64,000 nucleotides of DNA from positions 434,001-498,000 of the forward strand of contig JAXHMK010000004.1 in NCBI GenBank assembly GCA_034521495.1, given 5' to 3'. Under the pieces are notes generated by a model that saw only the letters and a program-made list of their open reading frames with translations, was not told the DNA's origin and made no database searches. Shown here one piece after another: positions 9,391 to 27,107 of the stretch. A program made the translations under genes and the position numbers. The stretch comes from Balneolaceae bacterium (GTDB lineage: Bacteria; Bacteroidota; Rhodothermia; Balneolales; Balneolaceae). The number at the start of each line of letters is the position of its first letter. Positions within the stretch are counted from its first letter, which is position 1.

Positions 9391-12225
9391 TTATTGAGAA
9401 TCTTCAGCAAGTAGGTTTTTGAACTCTTCTAATTTTTCAGGTTTCGTCCACGAATCATAGAGTGTAACAAGATTTTCAATAGCTGTGTGTGTTCGGCTAT
9501 GAGTATCGCCCAGTTCTTCTGCAAGAATTTTATATCCTTCAATCAAAAGAGGTTCTGCTTCTTCGAACTTCTCCATTGCGGTAAGACACCTGCCCAATCG
9601 GCTTTTTATCAAACCGACCATCCAGTGGTTCTCGCCCGAAGAGGAGATTTGAATATCCAATGTTCTTTGAAGCAAGGGTTGAGCCTTTTCGGGTTCCCCG
9701 GTATCCAGGTGAATATGGGCAAGCCCAAGAAGCGGATAAGTAATCATGGGATGGTCATTCTCAAAATTTTGCAATAAAACATCGAGAGATTGCTCAAGAT
9801 ACTGTCGGGCCTCCGTGTATTGTTCCTGTCTGATCAGAGTCAACCCGAGGTTGTTCATCGTAAGTCCCGATTCTGAATGGGTTTCACCCAACCGGCTTTG
9901 CTGAATCTCAAGCGATTTTCTATAATAATTTTCAGAGGCTTTATAATTTTCTATTCGTCCCATCAAAATTCCCAAACTATTAAGAGTCTGTGAGATATCT
10001 GGATGCAGTGAATCAAGAACGTTTTTCTGAATATTAAGTGCTTGTTTTAAATTAACTTCTGACTCTTTGTATTCTTCAATATCAAGCAGAGCTGAGCCCA
10101 GGTGATATAAACTTTCTGCAATATCCGGATGTTGCTGATCAAAAATATTTCTTCTTATTTTCAGAGCATCTCTGTGATACTCTACAGCTTTTTCAACCTT
10201 TCCCATACGTTCACTAACACGGCCAAGATTGGTAAAGCTTGCCGCTATTCTCGGATGAGTGTCTCCAAAAAGTGTCCGATATAAATTCAGTGATTCAAGG
10301 TAATAATCGCGGGCTTCGGTGTATTCTCCCTGGCTTTCCATAAAATTACCAATATTATTGAGATCGTATGCAACTGACTCATGTGATTCGCCAAAAATTT
10401 CACGGTTCATGTCCAGCGCCTGCCGATAATATGGTTCGGCCTCATCAAACTCCCGTAGCTCTTTTAAAACGATGGCCAGGGAAGTCATTGTATTGGCAAT
10501 GGATTCGTCACTCTCTCCGTAAAGCTCGCGTTCCATTTGAAGAGCATCTCTGAGATAATTTTCTGCTTCTGAGTACTGGGCTCTATTCCAATAAAGAATT
10601 CCAAGGTTGTGGAGACTTTCGGCTATGTCATTATGGGGCGGAGTAAAATGATTTTCGCGAATCTGGTAGGCCCTGTTTAAAAGCTCATCCGCTTTTTCAT
10701 ACTCTCCCAGGTTCATGTACACACGTCCGGTAAGATCAAGCATTTGTGCCTGCACTTCCGGCTGTTCTTGTAACTGTTCGGCCTGATTAATACCACTTTC
10801 AAGAAGTTGGCGGGCAGTAACATTCTCACCCAGGGATTCGGAGGGATCACTGGCCTCAAACATACCCATCATAAATTCAGTTACCTGTTCCGCTTTCTCA
10901 GTTTCTTGTTCCGCTTGTTCCAATGCAGTTTGCGTGCGCTGGGAGTGATAGGTGATGGTTACTGCATAACCGATCAATAGAAGAATAATGACAGCAGTTG
11001 AAGCGACACCAATTTTATGGCGCTTTATAAATTTTTGGCTGCGATACAGGTATGAGTCGGGATGAGCGGAAACTGGCTTCCCCTGAAGGTAATTGTTGAT
11101 ATCAGATGCAAAGTGTCCGGCGGATTCGTACCTGCGATCAGGCTCCTTGTGCATTGCTTTGAGAACAATGATATCTAACTCTCCGCGCAACTGGCGCTGA
11201 AGCTGTTCGGGATCTGTTTTTCGAACAGAACCGATTTGCTGAGGAGTTACGGTTGAATCTTGATCAGGAATTTTGGTAATAGCTGTACTCGGTCGGGTGG
11301 GGATACTTTCACAGATAATATGTTCGATTTCACTGGGCGACCGGCCGGAAACATTGTAGGGTGTACAACCCGCAAGAAGTTCATAGAGTAAAACACCAAG
11401 CTGATAGATGTCGGAAGCCGTTGTAATGGATTCACCACGAATCTGTTCCGGGCTTGCATATGCAGGAGTCAGCGGCAGTAAACCGGTTTTTGTGACGGGC
11501 CTCGAACCTCCCAGGATTTCATCAGGTTTCAGGGCCTTGGCAATTCCGAAATCCAGCAGTTTCACGGATCCGTCATCTTCCACAAAAATGTTGGAAGGCT
11601 TGAGATCCCGGTGAACAATCAATTTTTGGTGAGCAAATTGAACGGCATTGCAAACATCTTTAAAAATCTCAAGCCGTTCTTTTACTGTAAGATGATTTTT
11701 GTCACAATATTCGTCAATGGGCAATCCTTCCACGTACTCCATGGCAAACCAGGGCTGACCGCTTTGCGTGATTCCGCCATCCATCAAGCGAGCGATGTTT
11801 TTATGAATCAGGGAAGCAAGGATTTGTCTTTCGGCCAGAAACCGCTGTTTCTGTGTATCCGAAATAAAACTGGTCCGAAGCAATTTCAGCGCTACTTGTT
11901 GATCATATTGTCCATCAGATCGTCTGGCCAGGAAGATACTTCCCATACCTCCATGCCCTATCTCTCTGATTATTTTGTATTTACCTATAACCTGATCTTT
12001 GTATGAATCTGTTTTAAACCGGGCAAACAGTGATTGCTTTAATTCCTCCGGCGATTTATCAAGAGGCCCCGGGTTTTTATGGGCGTCAAGCAGAGATTGG
12101 ACCTCTTCCAGCAATTCCCTGTCATCCCCGCAGGCTTCCTTCACAAAACTTTCCCGTTCTGATGATTCAACTTCCAGGGCATTCGAAAAGATCTGTTTGA
12201 TTTTTTGCCAGTTCTCAGTTGCCAT
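9391..12225 (-). CDS. Membrane-anchored Ser/Thr protein kinase with TPR repeats
   Basis: A 944-residue Hanks-type kinase. Residues 83-395 form the kinase domain: glycine loop IGHGGMGS (89-96), catalytic Lys114 (VALKLL), HRDLKPSN (205-212), DFG (225-227) and ASPEQ as the APE equivalent. One transmembrane helix follows (VASTAVIILLLIGYAVTI, about 403-423). The rest is about ten tetratricopeptide repeats of the Kinesin-light-chain type (repeated A..YY...L...R..G). The N-terminal 70 residues are the short ECF-partner region common to such kinases. The start is 8 bp after the sigma-factor stop, so they form one operon; the kinase probably signals to or from the sigma factor (inference). Confidence 0.93.
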   Translation of the reverse strand: MATENWQKIKQIFSNALEVESSERESFVKEACGDDRELLEEVQSLLDAHKNPGPLDKSPEELKQSLFARFKTDSYKDQVIGKYKIIREIGHGGMGSIFLARRSDGQYDQQVALKLLRTSFISDTQKQRFLAERQILASLIHKNIARLMDGGITQSGQPWFAMEYVEGLPIDEYCDKNHLTVKERLEIFKDVCNAVQFAHQKLIVHRDLKPSNIFVEDDGSVKLLDFGIAKALKPDEILGGSRPVTKTGLLPLTPAYASPEQIRGESITTASDIYQLGVLLYELLAGCTPYNVSGRSPSEIEHIICESIPTRPSTAITKIPDQDSTVTPQQIGSVRKTDPEQLQRQLRGELDIIVLKAMHKEPDRRYESAGHFASDINNYLQGKPVSAHPDSYLYRSQKFIKRHKIGVASTAVIILLLIGYAVTITYHSQRTQTALEQAEQETEKAEQVTEFMMGMFEASDPSESLGENVTARQLLESGINQAEQLQEQPEVQAQMLDLTGRVYMNLGEYEKADELLNRAYQIRENHFTPPHNDIAESLHNLGILYWNRAQYSEAENYLRDALQMERELYGESDESIANTMTSLAIVLKELREFDEAEPYYRQALDMNREIFGESHESVAYDLNNIGNFMESQGEYTEARDYYLESLNLYRTLFGDTHPRIAASFTNLGRVSERMGKVEKAVEYHRDALKIRRNIFDQQHPDIAESLYHLGSALLDIEEYKESEVNLKQALNIQKNVLDSLHPDISQTLNSLGILMGRIENYKASENYYRKSLEIQQSRLGETHSESGLTMNNLGLTLIRQEQYTEARQYLEQSLDVLLQNFENDHPMITYPLLGLAHIHLDTGEPEKAQPLLQRTLDIQISSSGENHWMVGLIKSRLGRCLTAMEKFEEAEPLLIEGYKILAEELGDTHSRTHTAIENLVTLYDSWTKPEKLEEFKNLLAEDSQ

Positions 12226-12233
12226 AATATTAA

Positions 12234-12800
12234 TTAGTTACTGTTATCAGCCAGCTCCCGATTTAACCAGGCACGCGCCATTTTCCAGTCGCGGCTGACG
12301 GTAGGCGTTGATATGCCGAGCGTTTCAGCAGTTTCCTCAATCGTTAGTCCTCCAAAGAACCGGCATTCAACCACTCGAACCTGCCTTTCATCCAATTTTT
12401 CAAGCTTTTTGAGTGCTTCATGAACAGAAAGGAGGTCATGTATATTCATTTCTGTAATGGCGTCCGCTTCTCCCAGGGTTACTCTCTGTTGCTTCCCACC
12501 TCGTTTTTGAGCCTGTTTTTTTACTGCGTAATCCACAAGAATATTTCGCATAACCTGTGATGCGATACCAAAAAAGTGAGATCGGTTTTGCCAGTCAATC
12601 CGGTTAAAGTCTACCAATTTAAGATATGCTTCGTGAACCAATGCTTTTGTGCTTAAAGTGTGGCCTGCCCGTTCACCCAAAAGACGCTGGTGAGCCATTT
12701 GCTGCATTTCATTGTAAACAAGTGGCATTAGCTTATCCAGAGCTTGGTTTTCGCCAGATGCATGGGCCTCAAGAAGTTTTGTAATTCTATTTTTCTCCAT
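12234..12800 (-). CDS. ECF-subfamily RNA polymerase sigma factor (TIGR02999-like)
   Basis: A 188-residue extracytoplasmic-function sigma factor. Region 2 is visible at about 50-105 (HEAYLKLVDFNRIDWQNRSH, then FFGIASQVMRNILVDYA) and region 4 at about 130-180 (VVECRFFGGLTIEETAETLG, then TPTVSRDWKMARAWL). This subgroup is known to sit next to Ser/Thr kinases in Bacteroidota, Acidobacteria and Planctomycetes and is thought to be controlled by phosphorylation rather than an anti-sigma factor. It is first in the two-gene operon with the kinase-TPR protein and divergent from the cupin-to-methyltransferase operon, its most likely target by context. Confidence 0.92.
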   Translation of the reverse strand: MEKNRITKLLEAHASGENQALDKLMPLVYNEMQQMAHQRLLGERAGHTLSTKALVHEAYLKLVDFNRIDWQNRSHFFGIASQVMRNILVDYAVKKQAQKRGGKQQRVTLGEADAITEMNIHDLLSVHEALKKLEKLDERQVRVVECRFFGGLTIEETAETLGISTPTVSRDWKMARAWLNRELADNSN

Positions 12801-12969
12801 TCACCTCTCTGTGTTTTGTGACCTTTTTTTAATTCTCTCACGTGGTAAAAAATTAAATGATAAAGAGTTATCGTTTTTTCGGCTTTTATAAGTGAGAGGA
12901 TGTTTTAACTAAATCATTAAAAATCATTAACACTATATAATTAAACAAACAAAACAGACTATTACCATT
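12801..12969. promoter_or_regulatory. Divergent control region between the ECF-kinase operon and the cupin operon
   Basis: 169 bp of AT-rich, gene-free DNA separating two divergent operons, so both promoters should lie here. TGTGACCTTTTTTTAATTC (about 12815-12833) and the A/T-rich run before 12970 are visible, but I cannot assign -35/-10 boxes with confidence. Confidence 0.4.
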
Positions 12970-13422
12970 ATGAACCAAATATTTAAAACAACTATAAATC
13001 TGAGTATAATCATTTTTCTAATTCCTACAGCAATTCTGGCTCAAAGTGAAAGTCCTGAGAAGGCTTTTACGACAGAAAAAGAGTCCGCGAATCTTGAATG
13101 GGGACCGTGTCCTGAATTTATGCCGGAAAGTTGCAGTATTTCTGTTCTTCAGGGAGATCCATCTCAGCCGAATACAGATATCTTTTTCAAAATGCAGGGG
13201 AATACCAAAGTTCCGAATCACTGGCACAACTCAGCCGAACGGATGGTTCTCATAGCAGGAGAAATGACGGTAGATTATGAAGGACAATCGCCGGTTACAA
13301 TAACCACTGGAGAGTATGCATATGGCCCACCGGAATTGCCACATACTGCTTCTTGCGAATCGAGTGAGCCATGTGTGCTTTTCATTGCATTTAACGAACC
13401 TGTAGATGCTTTTGAAAAATAA
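12970..13422 (+). CDS. Secreted cupin-domain protein
   Basis: A 150-residue protein with a Sec signal peptide (residues 1-24, ending ILAQ) and a single cupin barrel: N-x-W-H motif PNHWHNSAERMVLIAGEMTV (about 80-99) and the second motif PPELPHTASC (about 118-127). His residues in both motifs would bind a metal. Similar small cupins act as metal-binding sensors or dioxygenases in the periplasm. Four cysteines (positions 48, 55, 128, 133 approximately) could form disulfides. First gene of a seven-gene plus-strand operon divergent from the ECF sigma factor. Confidence 0.85.
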   Translation: MNQIFKTTINLSIIIFLIPTAILAQSESPEKAFTTEKESANLEWGPCPEFMPESCSISVLQGDPSQPNTDIFFKMQGNTKVPNHWHNSAERMVLIAGEMTVDYEGQSPVTITTGEYAYGPPELPHTASCESSEPCVLFIAFNEPVDAFEK

Positions 13423-13456
13423 CTATAAGTGATTTAAATACAGCTATTTAGAAATC

Positions 13457-13729
13457 ATGAAAAAATATATTATTGAACGGGAAATCCCCGGAGTGGAAAA
13501 GCTTTCAGAACGTGACACAAAAGCAGCCGCATTACAATCAAACCGGGCCCTCGCCGAATTGGGTCCGGATATTCAGTGGCAGCACAGTTATATCAGCAAA
13601 GACAGAACTCACTGTGTGTACATCGCCAAAGATGAAAACATTATCAGAAAACATGCGGAGAAAATAGGCACTCCGATTATATCCGTCACAGAAGTAAAAA
13701 GCATGTGGGACCCGACAACTTCAGATTGA
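13457..13729 (+). CDS. DUF4242 protein (SCO4226-like putative metal-binding ferredoxin-fold protein)
   Basis: A 90-residue cytoplasmic protein with the DUF4242 pattern: an N-terminal strand YIIEREIPGV, a helix rich in Ala, WQHSYISKDRTHCVYIAKDE (about 41-60), and IRKHAEKIGTPIISVTEV at the end. The family has an alpha-beta ferredoxin fold, and one Streptomyces member (SCO4226) binds nickel. His and Cys residues in the central segment are kept. Starts 34 bp after the cupin gene and shares its operon; a role with the cupin in metal or stress response is only inference. Confidence 0.8.
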   Translation: MKKYIIEREIPGVEKLSERDTKAAALQSNRALAELGPDIQWQHSYISKDRTHCVYIAKDENIIRKHAEKIGTPIISVTEVKSMWDPTTSD

Positions 13730-13784
13730 TAAATGATGAGATCAAAAAAGAATCTTATTCCATTTAACCAAAAACACCGATGCC

Positions 13785-14234
13785 ATGACTACCCAAAAAT
13801 TAAAAAAGATCAACACAGTAATTTTCTCAATTTTCTTAATTCCGGTTACCATTTGGAGTCAGCCACATTCAGACATAACAGTACAGGGGGAGGTATCAGG
13901 ATTTGACTGCGCGGTGGTTGAAGTTCTATGTCCCACAACCCATCGAGGTGCCGATTATACGAACGGTATATTTACCGAAGAAAAGGAGTTCTTCTTTGTG
14001 GTAAATATTCCACAAAGCTTTCTGCGCCAATATTTTCGTGAAACGTTTGTGGTAGAAGGCGCCATGTATGAGCCATATACCAAAGCTGTAGAACCAGAAA
14101 CCATTCAGTTGATCGAAAATGGTGAACGGCGTCTTGTTTATGAATCCGGCTACTTTATTGATGGAGAAGGCCGACGCGCAACATTCCAGGATGGTGTGGT
14201 GCAAAATGGTGAATGGACTGTAGAGGAAGAATAA
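13785..14234 (+). CDS. Secreted protein of unknown function
   Basis: A 149-residue protein that I do not recognise. It has a hydrophobic N-terminal signal (VIFSIFLIPVTIWSQ, about 12-26), then a beta-rich domain beginning ITVQGEVSGFDCAVVEVLCP with two Cys (about 40 and 47) and a second repeat-like stretch rich in Gly/Asp near the end (GYFIDGEGRRATFQDGVV). The start is ATG at 13785, 55 bp after DUF4242 in the same operon. Predicted periplasmic or exported; shared expression with a cupin and a TPR protein suggests an envelope role. Confidence 0.7.
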   Translation: MTTQKLKKINTVIFSIFLIPVTIWSQPHSDITVQGEVSGFDCAVVEVLCPTTHRGADYTNGIFTEEKEFFFVVNIPQSFLRQYFRETFVVEGAMYEPYTKAVEPETIQLIENGERRLVYESGYFIDGEGRRATFQDGVVQNGEWTVEEE

Positions 14235-14284
14235 TATCACTCTATAAATAACAGAAATAGATAATCTTAAAAAAAGAGAGAGTT

Positions 14285-15919
14285 ATGAGTAATTATAAGC
14301 ATCTAATTATTAGCATTATCATATTGATATCATTGATTATATCCCACAGGTTAAGTGCACAAGAACATATGCACGAGGAATTTCCTGTTGGAGAGGATAC
14401 CCCAATTGGAGAGGTGAATTTTGAAGCCAATTGCAGTGCGGAGGTTCAGGATGATGTGAATCGGGCTTTGGGGATGCTGCATCACATGATGTACGAAACA
14501 TCCCGGAGCTATTTCGAAGCCATTTCAGAAACCGATCCCAATTGTGCGATGGCTTACTGGGGAGTTGCAACTACTCTGTTTCAACCTCTTTGGGGAACCC
14601 GTCCAAGTGAAGAAGATATTCAGCAAGGCTGGCAAACCATCAACAAAGCGATAGATGTGGCCGAATCGGAACGCGAAAAACTGCTGATTCAATCAACTGC
14701 CGGTTTTTTTCGTGAACCGGAAACGGCCGATTTTCAAACCCGGATCCGGCGATGGACGGAGGGAATGGAGGATGTATATGAATCTTATCCCGATGATCTG
14801 GACATTGCAGCATTTTATGCACTTACACGGCTTACAATTGCACAGTTTGCAGAGAATTCTTCCCCGCTTCTTGATGAAGCTGAAACGATTCTTCGTGAGG
14901 TTTACGAACAGGAACCCACACATCCGGGTGCCATTCATTACACAATACATGCAACCGATATCGACGGACGTGCAGAAAATGCCCTGGATATCGTTGAAGC
15001 ATACGGTGAAATTGCCCCGGACGTTCCCCATGCACTCCATATGCCCACGCATATCTATGTTCGGCTGGGTGACTGGCCAAATGTGATTGACTGGAATCTG
15101 AGGTCAGCCGAAGCGGCTCTGAATCATCCGGTAAATGGAGCCGAATCCCACCATTACCTCCATGCAATGGACTATTTGGCGTATGCCTACCTGCAACAAG
15201 GTAAAGACGACATGGCTGAAAAAGTATTCAAAGAAGTGTTGAATAAAGAGAAGCACCAGGCGTCATTTGTAAGCGCATTTCACTTATCTGGAATTCCCGC
15301 ACGCTTGGCCGTGGAACAAAGAGACTGGGAGCGGGCTACAGAACTGGAGCCGCGAACTCCGGCTTATCTGCCCTGGGATGCATCTCCCTGGCCTGAAGGA
15401 ATGACGTGGTATGCGAAAGGACTGGGGGCCGTGCACACCGGCGATCTTCACTCTGCAAAAAAATCGGAACAGAAACTCCGTGAACTACGCGACCGGGCAA
15501 GTGAAAGTGGATCCGATAATATGGCCAATTATATAGAAATTGAGCGCCGGGTTTTAGAAGGCTGGATTGCACATGAAGAGGGCGATGCTGACCGGGCGGT
15601 TGAATTGATGAAATCAGCAGCCGATCTGGAAGAAACCGTTGAAAAGCATCCGGTTACGCCGGGAGCGTTGCAACCGCCATACGAAGCTCTTGGTGACCTG
15701 CTCCTGGAACTGGATCGTCCGACCGAAGCACTGAATGCGTATGAGGCCTCTGATGACATCTGGCCGGGCCGAATGAATACTCTTCTGGGTGCTGCCGTTT
15801 CAGCCAGGGTGATTGGTGAACATCAGAAAGCCAGAAGCCACATTGCAAAATTGTTGCAAAGTAGCAGAATACAGGAAATCTCATCAAACACTGAATTCAT
15901 TGGTGAAGTGGATAGATGA
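14285..15919 (+). CDS. Periplasmic TPR-repeat protein
   Basis: A 544-residue protein with a signal peptide (hydrophobic 8-21, cleavage after SAQ) and several tetratricopeptide repeats (for example MAYWGVATTLFQPLW near 81, HYLHAMDYLAYAYLQQGKDD near 293, and two more near 440-500). A His-rich stretch HPGAIHYTIHATD (about 220-232) and HMPTHIYVRLGDWPNVI (about 257-273) are typical of a conserved TPR family found in Bacteroidota and Proteobacteria whose biochemical role is not known to me. It is preceded by a purine-rich AAAAAAAGAGAGAG leader that may serve as ribosome binding site. Fourth gene of the operon. Confidence 0.85.
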   Translation: MSNYKHLIISIIILISLIISHRLSAQEHMHEEFPVGEDTPIGEVNFEANCSAEVQDDVNRALGMLHHMMYETSRSYFEAISETDPNCAMAYWGVATTLFQPLWGTRPSEEDIQQGWQTINKAIDVAESEREKLLIQSTAGFFREPETADFQTRIRRWTEGMEDVYESYPDDLDIAAFYALTRLTIAQFAENSSPLLDEAETILREVYEQEPTHPGAIHYTIHATDIDGRAENALDIVEAYGEIAPDVPHALHMPTHIYVRLGDWPNVIDWNLRSAEAALNHPVNGAESHHYLHAMDYLAYAYLQQGKDDMAEKVFKEVLNKEKHQASFVSAFHLSGIPARLAVEQRDWERATELEPRTPAYLPWDASPWPEGMTWYAKGLGAVHTGDLHSAKKSEQKLRELRDRASESGSDNMANYIEIERRVLEGWIAHEEGDADRAVELMKSAADLEETVEKHPVTPGALQPPYEALGDLLLELDRPTEALNAYEASDDIWPGRMNTLLGAAVSARVIGEHQKARSHIAKLLQSSRIQEISSNTEFIGEVDR

Positions 15920-15958
15920 CAAAGAAATAATCAAAAAATCAAACGAGGTAATTTTACA

Positions 15959-16693
15959 ATGGGACGAATACTCTCTTTTATCTACGGCATTGTAGCTTAT
16001 GTTATTTTTTTAGGATCCTTTCTCTATGCCATCGCATTTGTTGGCGACTTTTGGGTTCCCAAAACGATCAATACGGGAACAGACGCTTCTTCGTTGGGAA
16101 CTGCTTTACTGGTAAATGCCGGATTGCTTGGGCTGTTTGCCGTTCAGCACTCGGTTATGGCACGGCAGGGATTTAAGAAATGGTGGACCCGTATCATTCC
16201 AAAACAGATAGAACGCAGCACCTACGTGCTCATCAGCAGTTTGCTTTTGATATTGCTTTTCTGGCAATGGCGTCCACTGCCGGAGGTAATCTGGAGTGTA
16301 GAATCCGGTTTGGGATATTATCTGTTGATGATACTGTTTTGGATTGGATGGGCAATTGTATTGCTTTCCACATTCATGATCAACCACTTCGACCTGTTCG
16401 GCCTGCGGCAAGTTTACCTGCATTTTAAAAAGGAAGAAATCACGCCGGTGGAATTTAAAGAACCCGGAATGTATAAGTATATGAGGCATCCGCTGATGTT
16501 TGGATTCCTGGTTGCTTTTTGGGCCGCTCCAACCATGACTCTCGGTCATCTTGCATTTGCGATTGCTACAACAGGGTATATTTTTGTGGGAATCTGGTTT
16601 GAAGAGAAAGATTTGATTCGATTTCACGGAGAAAAATATAAGGAATACAGGAAGCGCGTAAGAATGCTTCTACCGATTCCAAAAAACAAGTAA
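15959..16693 (+). CDS. mddA: MddA/NnrU-like membrane methyltransferase (methanethiol S-methyltransferase family)
   Basis: A 244-residue integral membrane protein with about six transmembrane helices. [14 protein letters not shown] (about 61-74) and [15 protein letters not shown] (about 82-96) match the NnrU/MddA branch. The C-terminal active-site region of the isoprenylcysteine carboxyl methyltransferase superfamily is present: [14 protein letters not shown] (about 171-184) with the conserved R-H-P, then [20 protein letters not shown]. MddA methylates methanethiol to dimethyl sulfide using SAM. The assignment to that exact reaction is by family resemblance; other thiols or protein substrates are possible. 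Followed 9 bp later by an OsmC-family gene and then another SAM methyltransferase. Confidence 0.75.
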   Translation: MGRILSFIYGIVAYVIFLGSFLYAIAFVGDFWVPKTINTGTDASSLGTALLVNAGLLGLFAVQHSVMARQGFKKWWTRIIPKQIERSTYVLISSLLLILLFWQWRPLPEVIWSVESGLGYYLLMILFWIGWAIVLLSTFMINHFDLFGLRQVYLHFKKEEITPVEFKEPGMYKYMRHPLMFGFLVAFWAAPTMTLGHLAFAIATTGYIFVGIWFEEKDLIRFHGEKYKEYRKRVRMLLPIPKNK

Positions 16694-16702
16694 GAATGGC
16701 TT

Positions 16703-17242
16703 ATGACGAATACCAAAACCATTAAAAAAGCTTTTGAACGAATTCGAACGCTTGTAAAAAAGAAACCTGAAATCGGTCAGAAAACAGTTAGCACCAACGT
16801 GCGGCTGAAAGAGGGAACCACCTGCGAAGTTGTACACAAAGACTGGACTTTCAAGGTTGATATTGGGCAATCAGAGGGAGGCAATAATGCAGGCCCCGGT
16901 CCGGGTTTGCTTCAGCGAGGAGCGCTGGGCGGTTGTCTTGCAATCGGATATGTGCAGCAAGCGGCGGTTATGGGTGTGCCAATCAACCATATTGAAGTAG
17001 AAATTGAAGCCGATAAGGATTTACAGGGCAGATTCGGGATTAACAACTCATCGCCCGGAAGTTTGCAGATTCGATATAATATTAAAATTGAAAGCCCGGC
17101 TTCGGAAGAAGATATCCATAAGGTTGTTGAAGAAGCCGACCGGTTTAGTCCTGTTTTGGATGATTTTCGAAGGGCTGTTCCCGTTGAAAGAAATTTGGAA
17201 ATTCGTAAAACCGAACAAAAGAGTAAGGAGGAACACCAATGA
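16703..17242 (+). CDS. OsmC-family protein lacking the second catalytic cysteine
   Basis: A 179-residue OsmC/Ohr-fold protein. The core has the first strand pair VSTNVRLKEGTTCEV, the helix with the peroxidatic-type Cys (LQRGALGGCLAIGYVQQAA, Cys about 76), and the C-terminal sheet. In peroxide-reducing OsmC/Ohr a second Cys follows near ...CP...; here the matching place reads ADRFSPVLDDF, with no Cys. It is thus probably an OsmC-like protein with a different thiol chemistry, not a canonical organic hydroperoxide reductase. It overlaps the next gene by 4 bp (ATGA), so the two are translationally coupled. Confidence 0.85.
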   Translation: MTNTKTIKKAFERIRTLVKKKPEIGQKTVSTNVRLKEGTTCEVVHKDWTFKVDIGQSEGGNNAGPGPGLLQRGALGGCLAIGYVQQAAVMGVPINHIEVEIEADKDLQGRFGINNSSPGSLQIRYNIKIESPASEEDIHKVVEEADRFSPVLDDFRRAVPVERNLEIRKTEQKSKEEHQ

Positions 17243-18054
17243 AACCAGCACTTCAACGACGTGTTCAGCGATATGGTTGGGATAAGGCTTCTGCAGTTTA
17301 TGAGGATTCCTGGAAAACCCAGTTAAAACCTGCACAGAACAAACTACTGGAGATGGCTGATCTGAAACCCGGTGAAACGGCTCTGGAAACAGCCTGTGGC
17401 ACAGGCTTGGTCACATTTCGAATTGCAGAGGCTGTGGGGCCCTCAGGCGAGATTGTAGCCACGGATCTTTCGGAGGAAATGATAAACCTGGCCCAAAAAA
17501 CTTCGGAAGAGAGAGGAATAGAGAACGTAACCTATAAAAGAATGGATGCGGAAAAGCTGGATTTAGAAGACAACCGGTTCGATGTTGCGATCAATGCGCT
17601 CGGATTGATGTACATACCCGACCCGGTTCAATCTTTAAAAGAGATGCACAGGGTTTTAAAACCTCACGGACAGGCCCTGATTGCCATTTGGGGAGAGCGA
17701 AAAAACTGTGGTTGGGCCGAAATTTTTCCAATCGTTGACAAACGAGTGGAATCGGATGTTTGTCCGTTATTCTTTCAACAAGGAACCGGAAATACAATTG
17801 AGATTTCAATGTCAGAAGCTGGTTTTAAAGAGATTAAGACAGAACGGTTTTCTGCAGATTTGTACTATCCTTCAGATGAATTAGCACTCTCGGCGGCTTT
17901 TGCGGGCGGACCTGTGGCTCTTGCTTATAAAAAATTCGATAAAAAAACCCGTGAGGAAGCTCATCAGGAATATCTTGACTCTATTGCTGTATATAAGAGT
18001 GACAAAGGCTACAATATTCCCGGAGAATTTGTAGTGGCTGCAGGAGTAAAATAA
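17239..18054 (+). CDS. Class I SAM-dependent methyltransferase (UbiE/Coq5-like fold)
   Basis: A 271-residue soluble methyltransferase. Motif I is ALETACGTGLVTFRIA (about 49-64), the SAM-ribose acidic residue is in VATDLSEEMI (about 73-82), motif II/post II reads FDVAINALGLMYIPDP (about 114-129) and motif III VLKPHGQALIAIW (about 140-152). The substrate is unknown. Overlap with the OsmC-like gene and the presence of a second methyltransferase in the operon suggest joint processing of a small sulfur compound (inference). A strong terminator follows. Confidence 0.85.
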   Translation: MKPALQRRVQRYGWDKASAVYEDSWKTQLKPAQNKLLEMADLKPGETALETACGTGLVTFRIAEAVGPSGEIVATDLSEEMINLAQKTSEERGIENVTYKRMDAEKLDLEDNRFDVAINALGLMYIPDPVQSLKEMHRVLKPHGQALIAIWGERKNCGWAEIFPIVDKRVESDVCPLFFQQGTGNTIEISMSEAGFKEIKTERFSADLYYPSDELALSAAFAGGPVALAYKKFDKKTREEAHQEYLDSIAVYKSDKGYNIPGEFVVAAGVK

Positions 18055-18064
18055 CGTGAGTATA

Positions 18065-18098
18065 AAAAAAAGGCTCTCAAAAAATGAGAGCCTTTTTA
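18065..18098. terminator. Bidirectional rho-independent terminator between the methyltransferase operon and gyrA
   Basis: Perfect 12-bp stem AAAAGGCTCTCA / TGAGAGCCTTTT with a 5-nt A loop, A-rich on the left and T-rich on the right. It lies between two convergent genes (stops at 18054 and 18120) and so can end both transcripts. Confidence 0.9.
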
Positions 18099-18139
18099 AG
18101 TTTATATGCGAGTAATAAATCAGCTTACGACGGGTGGAT

Positions 18140-27107
<8,968 letters not shown>

